The notes below the pieces were generated by a model, which had not been told where the DNA came from, searched no databases, and saw only the letters and a program-made list of their open reading frames with translations. Position numbers and translations under genes: made by a program. From the NCBI GenBank assembly GCA_934667465.1, contig CAKUMG010000510.1, positions 1 to 5,256 on the forward strand: 5,256 nucleotides of DNA, written 5' to 3'. Origin of the DNA: an uncultured Actinoplanes sp. Its GTDB lineage: Bacteria > Actinomycetota > Actinomycetes > Mycobacteriales > Micromonosporaceae. Positions 1 to 5,256 of this stretch are shown piece after piece (the first letter of the stretch is position 1; each line of letters begins with the position of its first letter).

Positions 1-3000
1 GCGTCAAGGGCCGCGCCCTCGCCGCCCCGCAGCCCGCGCCGGCCGACGTGCTGCCTGCCACCGATCGCCCGGTGGCCGCCGAGGCGATCCCGCCCGCGCG
101 CCGGACCAAGGAAGTGACCGGCAAGCGCACCGCGACCACCAAGACGTGGCAGCTGGCCGACGGGCGGCTGCAGACCGAGACCAGCCGCGAGCCGGTGCAC
201 TACCGCGACGGCAAGGGCAAGTGGCAGGACATCGACACCCGCCCGGTCGCGACCACGGCCGCCGGCTACCGCTTCGCCGCCACCCGCAACGCGTTCGGCA
301 GCAGCTTCGGCGACCGCAGCGACCGGCTGCTCAAGTACACGCTGCCCGGCGGGCACGGGCTCACGATGGGCCTCGGCGGCGCCACCCGCGCGGTGCGCCC
401 CACCGCGAACGGCAACGAGATCACCTTCGCGGACGCCGCGGGCGGCGGCGCCGACATCGTGTACGAGCTCACCCGTACGGCGGTCAAGGAAAAGATCGTC
501 CTCCCGCACAAGGGCGCCAACAGCTGGACGTTCACGCTCGACCTCGACAAGGTCCGCGCGGTGCCGCAGCCGGACGGCTCGGTGTCCTTCCACGCCACCG
601 ACGGCACCGAGAAGGTCCTGTTCACGCTCCCCAAGCCGTACATGTACGACAGCCGTCCCGACCCGGAGTCGGTCACCGGCACCACGTTCAGCCAGGCCGT
701 GACGCAGAAGGTCACCCAGGACGGCGACCGCACCCTGGTCACTGTCACCGCCGACCCGGCGTGGCTGAACAGCCCGGACCGGGTGTGGCCGGTGGTCGTC
801 GACCCCACGGTGAAGCTGCAGCCCACGCTCGGCAAGGCGCAGGACGTCATGCTCGCCTCGGCCGAGCCGACAGTGAACTACGACAACCTGTGGCGGCTGT
901 CCGCCGGTGTGAACAGCGCCGGCACGTACCGGTCGCTCACCAAGTTCGACCTGTCGCACATCCCGGCGGGCACGCAGCTCGACAACGCGCAGCTGCAGAT
1001 GTACTACGACCAGACGTTCGGTGACGCCGACACCTTCGAGTCCGTGTTCGAGGCCCGCCGGGTGACCGCGCCGTGGACCGAGACGGGTGCCACGTGGGGC
1101 AACGCGGCCGCGAACTTCGGCGAGGTCGGCGAGAACCGCGAGCGGGTCGACGACACCAACGGCAGCAAGGTGACCCGGGTCGGCGCCTGGATCAGCCGGA
1201 GCAGCGCCACCGACAAGACCCAGGCGATCAACGGCTCCTACCTGCTCAACGTCGGCGCCAAGACCGGCGAGTCGGTGACCTGGGTGCCGCGGCTCACCGA
1301 GAGCGGCCAGTACGAGGTGCAGGTGCACTACGTGGCGGGCAAGGACCGCGCCACCAACGCCCCGTACACCGTGCACTACGACGGCGGCACGGCGGTGCGC
1401 CCGGTCAACCAGGTCACCGGCAGCGGCAACGGCACCTGGGTCCCGATCGGCACGTACGCGTTCAAGGCCGGCACCACGCACAAGGTCGTGCTCGGCGGCG
1501 TGGCCGGCAAGGAGGTCTCCGCCGACGCCATCCGGCTCGTCAAACGCGGCGAGGCGACCAAGCCCAAGAAGGCCACCAACGCCTGGCACTCGTTCAGCGT
1601 CCGCTCGATCGTGCAGGGCTGGCTCGACGGCGAGGCGAACCACGGCTTCATGGTCAAGGCCAAGAACGAGACGCAGGTGTACGGAGGCCCGCGCTACGAG
1701 AGCGGCGACTACTCCTACAACGGGCAGGACGACCACGGACCCAAGCTGCTGCTGACCTGGGGCCGGCCCGGCGTCGCCCTCGACCCGGTGACCACCGTGC
1801 GCGCGACCGGGGCCGAGCTGTCCTGGTCCGAGTACGCCGACCCGTCCTCCTCGCCCGACGACGACCTGCTCGAGTACGAGGTGCACGCGAGCAAGGAGCA
1901 GGGCTTCTGGCCGTCCGCGGCGACCCTCGTCGCCCCGGTCCGCGCCGGGCGTACCCGCTACGCCGACACCCGCGGCACCCCGGGCGACAAGCTGTTCTAC
2001 ACGGTGGCCGTGCGCACCCGCGACGGTGAGCTGCTGCCCTCGCCGACCGCGCTGGCGCAGCTGCCCCCGGCCGGCCAGGTCGTCAAGTTCTTCGGCGACG
2101 CGGCCGACAACACGCTGACCAGCGCCAAGCCCACCAGCAACTGGGACGTGCTCGACTCCGGCGGCGAGCTGCAGGTCGGCAACAAGGGCGAGACGTACGG
2201 CACCAGTCGCGCCGTGGTGAAGTTCCCCGACGTGACGGGGCTGCCGCCCAAGGCGAAGGTGCTCCAGGCCGAGGTGGGTCTGTGGGGCTGGTTCGCGGCG
2301 GGAGCCAATATCGGCGCGATGCCGTTCGAGCTGCGCGGGCTCACCCGCGACTTCAACGAGAGCACCTCCACCTGGAACAGCGCCCAGAGCGGCACGGCCT
2401 GGACCACCGCCGGCGGCGACGTCGAGAGCACCGTGCAGTCCACTGTCGCCTCGATCGACGGCGAGCCCGGCTGGACCAAGTGGGCCGCCACGCCCCTCGT
2501 GCAGCGCTGGGTCGACACGCCCAGCAGCAACAAGGGCGTCCTCGTCAAGCTCGCCAACGAGGCCGGTACGGCCGAGCAGCGCTCGCTGTTCCTCTCCGCC
2601 GAGGCGCCCGAGGCGTCGTTGCGGCCCCGGCTGCGCGTCGTCTACACCGCGCCGGACAGCGCCAGCACCTACCACGCGCCCACCACGCCCGGCCGGATGA
2701 TCCCGGACGACCGGTACCTCGTGCCGGTCACGCTGACCAACACCACCGGCGCGATCTGGTCGCCCGCCGACTGGGTGCTCTCCTACCGCTGGCAGCGGCG
2801 TGACGGCACCGACGTCACGACCGCGGGCAACCGCATCGAGACCGCGCTGCCGTCGGCGCAGGCCCCGGGCGGGGTGGTCACCGTGACCGCCACCGTGCGG
2901 GCCCCCGACTCCGGCTCCGACGGCGACCGGCGCGAGCCCTACGTGCTCAAGTGGGAGCTGCGCAACAAGACCACGAACCAGTGGCTGTCGCAGACCACCA

Positions 3001-5256
3001 CGATCGAGCCCCTCGACCAGACCGTCGCCGTCGAGGACCCGACCTCCGACCAGCTCGGGCTGGAGAAGTTCTACCACTACGCCGGTGGCGGGGCCGGCGC
3101 CGGCGCGACCGTGATGGTGAACCAGTTCTCCGGCAACGCGGTCGTCGGCTACAACCCGATCAGCAACCCCAGCCAGGGTGTGACCACGTTCGCCCGGCTC
3201 ACCTACAACAGCCAGGACACCTCCACCTCGTACGCGGGACTGGGCTGGTCCTTGTCCGCCTCGAGCACCGTGCGCCTCGGCTCGCCGCTGGAGTTCCGCG
3301 GCGGCGACGCCACCTGGCCGCAGCAGGTGGCCATGACGGACGGCGACGGCACCACGCACCTGTTCAACCTGGACAAGCACGACAGCACGAACACCGCCGA
3401 CTGGCGCTACATCCAGCCCGCCGGGGTGCACACCTATCTGCAGCGCACCGGCAGCGGCGACAGTACCCAGGCCTGGACGATGACCCGGCCGGACCGCAGC
3501 CAGTTCGTGTTCGACGAGCAGGGCTACCAGACCGCCGTGCGCGAGCGGAACGGCAACCGGCTCGACTTCACGTACGAGCGGCGCACCGCCGGCAACCGGA
3601 CCGTGAGCGTGCTGCGGCACCTGACCGACACCGCCGGGCGGCGCACGCTGACCCTCGACTACTACGCGGCGGGTGACGCGTACGAGGCCTATGTCGACGG
3701 CAGCAAGCAATCGCTGACCAACCTGCAGAACCCGCGGATCGTCGACCAGGTCCGGTCGATCACCGACATCGGCGGCCGCAAGCTGGCGTTCGTCTACAGC
3801 GACGCCGGGCTGCTGCGCGAGGTCGTCGACGGGGCCGGCGGCGGCGACGCCAAGACGTTCCGCATCTTCTACGACGAGTCGGACGGGCCGGAGAACGCCC
3901 GGCTGACCGCGATCTCCGACCCGCGCGGCTCGGCGGGCACGAAGCTGGCCTACAACGAGCCGGGCGACGCGTTCCAGCAGGGCAAGGTCAACACGATCAC
4001 CGACCGGCTCAACCGGCCGATGTTCTTCGAGTACGCCGACCCGGACGGCGGCGCCAGCGGCGCGGTCACCGCGACGGTGACCGACGCGAAGGGCCGCATC
4101 ACCGAGAACGCCATGGACGGGTACGGGCGGGTCACCCGCATCGTCGACGCCAAGCAGCGCACCACGCTGCTCGGCTGGGACGCCGACAACAACGTCACCC
4201 GGCTCGAGGAGCCCGGCGGCGCGGTCACCACGTGGCGCTTCGACCAGACCACCGGCTACCCCCTCGAGATGCGGGACCCGGAGGCGAACAAGAACAACAC
4301 GCCCGCCACCCGGATGGGCTACCAGTTCGGGCTCGCCGGGCACACCGCGGACCTCACCGAGAAGGTCTCCCCGGAGGGGCGGCGCTGGCTGTTCGCCTAC
4401 GACGCGGTCGGCAACCTCACCTCGGTCACCGACCCGAAGGGCACGGCCAGCGCGACCGCCGGCGACTACGCGACCAGCTACACCTACGACAGCGCCGGGC
4501 GGATGCTCACCAGCACCGACGCCAACGACAACGTCACCACGTTCGCGGACTACGACGTCGTCGGCTACCCGAGGACGATCACCGACGCGCTGACCAACAG
4601 CACGAAGTACACGTACTCGGCGACCGGTGACGTCCTCACCGTCACCGACCCCAAGTCGGCCACCTCGACGTACACGTACGACGGGTTCCGCCGGCCGCTG
4701 ACCACGCGGACCCCCAAGGACGCCGCGGCCGGGCGCTACATCACCACGCCCGCCCCGGTCTACGACAAGAACGACAACGTCCTGGAGTCCACGTCGCCGA
4801 CCGGGGCGAAGACGACAGCCACCTACGACGCGCTCGACCGGCAGAGCACGGTCACCACGCCCAAGGACACCAGCGGCTCGGACGCGCCGGTCACCCGCTA
4901 CGACTACGACCAGGTCGGCAACCTGTCCCGGATCGTCGAGCCCAAGGGCACGCTGACCCCCGCCGACACGCAGGACTTCGTCACCAGCTACGTCTACAAC
5001 GAGCTCAACCAGGTGACCGACGTCGTCGACGCGCTCGGTGGCCGGGTCAGCGTCACCTATGACCTGGCCGGCGACATGGTCGCGCAGTACGACCAGCGCA
5101 AGAACGCGACGGCGGACACCACCGACTACACCACGAAGTTCACCTACGACCTCAACCACCGGCGCCGGACCACGATCGACGCCAAGGGGTTCACCACCGC
5201 CCAGGTCTACGACAGGGACGGCAACCCCACCGAGACCGTGGATCAGGACGGCAACC
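1..5256 (+). CDS. Giant RHS/YD-repeat protein with DNRLRE, golvesin-like and FN3-like domains; partial at both ends
   Basis: The frame whose codons start at position 3 is open to base 5255: 1,751 residues, with start and stop both outside. I see no in-window start preceded by a ribosome binding site, and the first residues (VKGRALAAPQPAPADVLP) read like the linker after a signal peptide, so the true start is upstream. The front is a chain of beta domains (two DNRLRE, one golvesin-like, one FN3-like, one Ig-like) and the back is a YD-repeat array with many xYD..GN/GR..xxTDP-type units. In known RHS proteins such arrays form a hollow beta shell around a C-terminal, often toxic, domain; here that end is missing. 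I read no cysteine and no TTA leucine codon in the frame, which fits an exported actinomycete protein. A wall-associated WapA-like or adhesive role without a toxin is the main alternative. The family call is secure; the cellular role is inferred. Confidence 0.95.
3..122 (+). other. Pro/Ala-rich N-terminal lead-in of the RHS protein
   Basis: Residues 1-40 are rich in Ala, Pro and Arg, with no hydrophobic segment long enough for a membrane span or signal-peptide core. This looks like the flexible stretch between a signal peptide and the first folded domain. The signal peptide, if there is one, must be upstream of base 1. Confidence 0.55.
123..812 (+). other. N-terminal beta-rich module of actinobacterial RHS/DNRLRE proteins
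   Basis: Residues about 41-270. Three landmarks recur at the front of large secreted actinomycete DNRLRE/RHS proteins. PVHYRDGKGKWQDIDT (64-79) is the 'PV.Y.D..GkW..ID' signature. ADIVYELTRTAVKEKIVL (150-167) is a pair of strands with the conserved V-K-E-x-I-V-L core. WLNSPDRVWPVVVDPTV (254-270) closes the module with the 'yPV.iDPt' motif. Between them are alternating beta strands with Gly/Asn turns, including PKPYMYDSRPD (210-220), a 'P.P.m.D' motif also usual at this place. No catalytic residues are recognisable. It is probably a structural domain just outside the membrane; this rests on recalled family patterns rather than a search. Confidence 0.7.
828..1766 (+). other. DNRLRE (CBM96-like) domain 1, split by an inserted domain
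   Basis: Residues about 276-588. The first half (276-385) has QDVMLASAEPTVNYDN (280-295), the strand RSLTKFDLSHIPAGTQLDNA (310-329), and WTETGATW (358-365), the 'W.E..vTW' hallmark of DNRLRE jelly rolls. The hallmark that should follow, 'f.V...V..W..G..n.G....', does not appear until FSVRSIVQGWLDGEANHGF (531-549), followed by the closing strand KLLLTWG (581-587). The gap of about 160 residues holds a golvesin-like domain (separate entry). Related DNRLRE/CBM96 domains are associated with carbohydrate binding or surface adhesion; no ligand can be assigned here. Confidence 0.78.
1182..1550 (+). other. Golvesin C-terminal-like domain inserted in DNRLRE domain 1
   Basis: Residues about 394-516. 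The run matches the golvesin C-terminal-like pattern that I recall from secreted bacterial proteins: VTWVPRLTESGQYEVQVHYV (425-444), with 'W.P.l...G.YeV.v.y'; ATNAPYTVHYDGG (450-462); the invariant-looking V-N-Q (468-470); GTWVPIGTYAFKAG (477-490), with 'g.W..lGty.F.aG'; and VSADAIRLV (505-513), the closing 'v.ADAvr' strand. It is followed by a basic linker, KRGEATKPKKATNAW (514-528), which leads back into DNRLRE domain 1. The domain is a small beta sandwich often found in enzymes and surface proteins that act on glycans or the cell wall; its ligand here is unknown. Confidence 0.75.
1779..2066 (+). other. Fibronectin type III-like domain
   Basis: Residues about 593-688. The strand pattern is that of FN3: PVTTVRATGAELSWSEY (595-611) with the core Trp of strand B; LLEYEVHASKEQGF (623-636) as the C strand with 'Y.V..s'; TRYADTRGTPGDKLFYTVAV (651-670) with the strand-F 'Y.V.v'; then RTRDGELLPSPT (671-682), the usual charged exit. 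It sits as a spacer between the two DNRLRE domains. FN3 modules in secreted actinomycete proteins commonly space out binding domains. Confidence 0.65.
2079..2651 (+). other. DNRLRE (CBM96-like) domain 2, uninterrupted
   Basis: Residues about 693-883. The domain runs from VVKFFGDAADNTLTSAKPTS (693-712), through the strand SRAVVKFPDVTGLPPKAKVL (735-754) and LTRDFNESTSTWN (780-792, the 'W.E..tTW' position, with Phe-Asn in place of Trp-Thr), to TPLVQRWVDTPSSNKGVLVK (830-849) and the closing strand LRPRLRVVYT (873-882). About 190 residues matches a complete domain, so it serves as an internal control for domain 1, which needs about 310 residues to reach the same landmarks. It is clearly diverged from domain 1 in sequence, so this is not a recent duplication. 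Confidence 0.78.
2667..3011 (+). other. Ig-like beta domain ahead of the RHS region
   Basis: Residues about 889-1003. YLVPVTLTNTTGAIWSPADW (905-924) followed by VLSYRWQRRDGTDV (925-938), the turn ALPSAQAPGGVVTVTATVRA (948-967) and YVLKWELRNKTTNQWLSQ (980-997) give the Ig-like 'v.vtN.g...W....v.l.yrw...g' / 'v.PG..v.v...v.aP' / 'y.l.w.l' pattern. This is common in large actinomycete surface proteins and resembles NBR1-type Ig-like domains. Its place directly before the RHS entry module is usual. The family name is tentative and the beta-sandwich fold is likely. Confidence 0.6.
3042..3470 (+). other. Conserved entry module of actinobacterial RHS proteins
   Basis: Residues about 1014-1156. LGLEKFYHYAGGGAGAGATV (1018-1037) has the 'Lg.E.fy.Y.g...GaG' motif, followed by MVNQFSGNAVVGYNPISNPS (1038-1057), with 'vN..sGN.v..y.....Ps'. 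TTFARLTYNSQDTSTSYAGL (1061-1080) continues directly into GWSLS (1081-1085), the 'tf.R..YNS.d....G.GWs' signature that sits at the start of the RHS shell. MTDGDGTTHLF (1111-1121) is the 'l.DgDGt.h.f' strand. In RHS structures this part begins or plugs one end of the shell. The Gly/Ala run at 1028-1035 is a flexible loop. Confidence 0.75.
3471..4382 (+). repeat. RHS/YD-repeat array, irregular first part
   Basis: Residues about 1157-1460. The opening unit is AWTMTRPDRSQFVFDEQGYQ (1157-1176) followed by TAVRERNGNRLDFTYERR (1177-1194), a standard first RHS strand pair with 'F.fD..G......d.nGN...f.Y'. Later units are diverged: SITDIGGRKLAFVYSDAGLL (1252-1271), RLTAISDPRGSAGTKLAYNE (1300-1319), TITDRLNRPMFFEYADPDGG (1331-1350), TDAKGRITENAMDGYGRVTR (1360-1379), IVDAKQRTTLLGWDADNNVT (1380-1399), and LEEPGGAVTTWRFDQTTGYP (1401-1420). 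Many lack the canonical Tyr-Asp pair and spacing is uneven. The repeats should form the first turns of the beta shell. Confidence 0.85.
4383..5255 (+). repeat. RHS/YD-repeat array, regular part, continuing off the right edge
   Basis: Residues about 1461-1751. The Tyr-Asp (or Tyr-Ser/Asn) positions, counted at the second residue, are 1467, 1496, 1518, 1539, 1560, 1588, 1609, 1636, 1666, 1687, 1716 and 1737. The spacings are 29, 22, 21, 21, 28, 21, 27, 30, 21, 29 and 21 residues. Typical units are FAYDAVGNLTSVTDPKG (1464-1480), YTYDSAGRMLTSTDANDN (1493-1510) and YDYDQVGNLSRIVEPKG (1633-1649). The last unit, VYDRDGNPTETVDQDGN (1735-1751), is still in full repeat register at the window edge. The shell-closing segment and the cleavage motif seen in many RHS proteins have not been reached. 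Confidence 0.92.

Noticed and set aside
48..50. GTG codon as a possible start of the gene
   Set aside because: No purine-rich ribosome binding site precedes it, no signal peptide follows, and the frame is open upstream to the window edge.
266..850. Minus-strand ORF of 194 codons
   Set aside because: It is antisense to the N-terminal beta module. Its Ser/Val/Thr/Arg-rich sequence has no recognisable motif and no promoter or ribosome binding site; long antisense ORFs are expected where stop codons are rare.
146..1024. Plus-strand ORF of 292 codons in frame 2, starting GTG
   Set aside because: The translation is almost only Arg, Ala, Gly, His, Pro and Gln, typical of an out-of-frame reading of GC-rich coding DNA. 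The overlapping frame 3 carries recognisable domains through the whole interval.
1540..1584. Lysine-rich stretch KRGEATKPKKATNAW as a possible nuclear-localisation-like or DNA-binding motif
   Set aside because: It sits exactly at the exit of the inserted golvesin-like domain and is explained as a flexible basic linker. Nothing else in the protein suggests DNA binding.
1073..2029. Plus-strand ORF of 318 codons in frame 2
   Set aside because: It has the same Arg/Gly/Ala/His-rich composition and overlaps the golvesin-like, DNRLRE and FN3-like domains encoded in frame 3. I see no ribosome binding site and no domain in it.
1997..2557. Minus-strand ORF of 186 codons with some hydrophobic stretches
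   Set aside because: It is antisense to DNRLRE domain 2, which is well supported in frame 3. The apparent hydrophobicity comes from reading Gly/Thr/Asp-rich codons in reverse complement.
3081..3107. Short GGC/GCC-rich run (Gly/Ala, residues 1027-1035) as a possible slippage site or broken repeat
   Set aside because: The frame continues unbroken on both sides and a Gly-rich loop at this place is normal for the RHS entry module, so there is no sign of frameshift.
2951..3676. Plus-strand ORF of 241 codons in frame 2, rich in Arg and His
   Set aside because: It lies entirely over the RHS entry module and the first YD repeats. Its composition is that of an out-of-frame reading and it has no domain signature.

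Overview
The window is the interior of one very large plus-strand gene. A single reading frame (codons beginning at 3, 6, 9 and so on) stays open from the first base to the last. It gives 1,751 codons with no stop, no true start and no frameshift. Below, residue n of this partial protein is encoded at bases 3n to 3n+2. The DNA is very GC-rich, with G or C in nearly every third codon position of this frame. The product's domain mix is typical of actinomycetes. A Micromonosporaceae-like filamentous actinomycete fits best, but the genus cannot be fixed from this window.

The product is a secreted-type RHS/YD-repeat protein. From N- to C-terminus I see: a Pro/Ala-rich lead-in (residues 1-40); a beta-rich N-terminal module ending in the WPVVVDPT signature (about 41-270); a first DNRLRE (CBM96-like) domain that appears split by an inserted golvesin C-terminal-like domain (about 276-588); a fibronectin-III-like domain (about 593-688); a second, uninterrupted DNRLRE domain (about 693-883); an Ig-like beta domain (about 889-1003); the conserved entry module of actinobacterial RHS proteins (about 1014-1156); and an RHS/YD-repeat array that runs off the right edge (about 1157-1751). 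The array is irregular at first and becomes regular from about residue 1461.

Read as a whole, the first thousand residues look like a surface or wall-adhesion stalk of beta domains. The repeats after residue 1157 should wind into the hollow RHS shell that, in studied relatives, encloses a C-terminal domain which is often a toxin. The signal peptide, the end of the shell, any C-terminal effector and any immunity gene all lie outside the window, so a toxin role is inference. There are no RNA genes, mobile elements, CRISPR arrays, promoters or terminators to report, and no intergenic stretch. The other long ORFs on both strands are by-products of GC-rich coding sequence.
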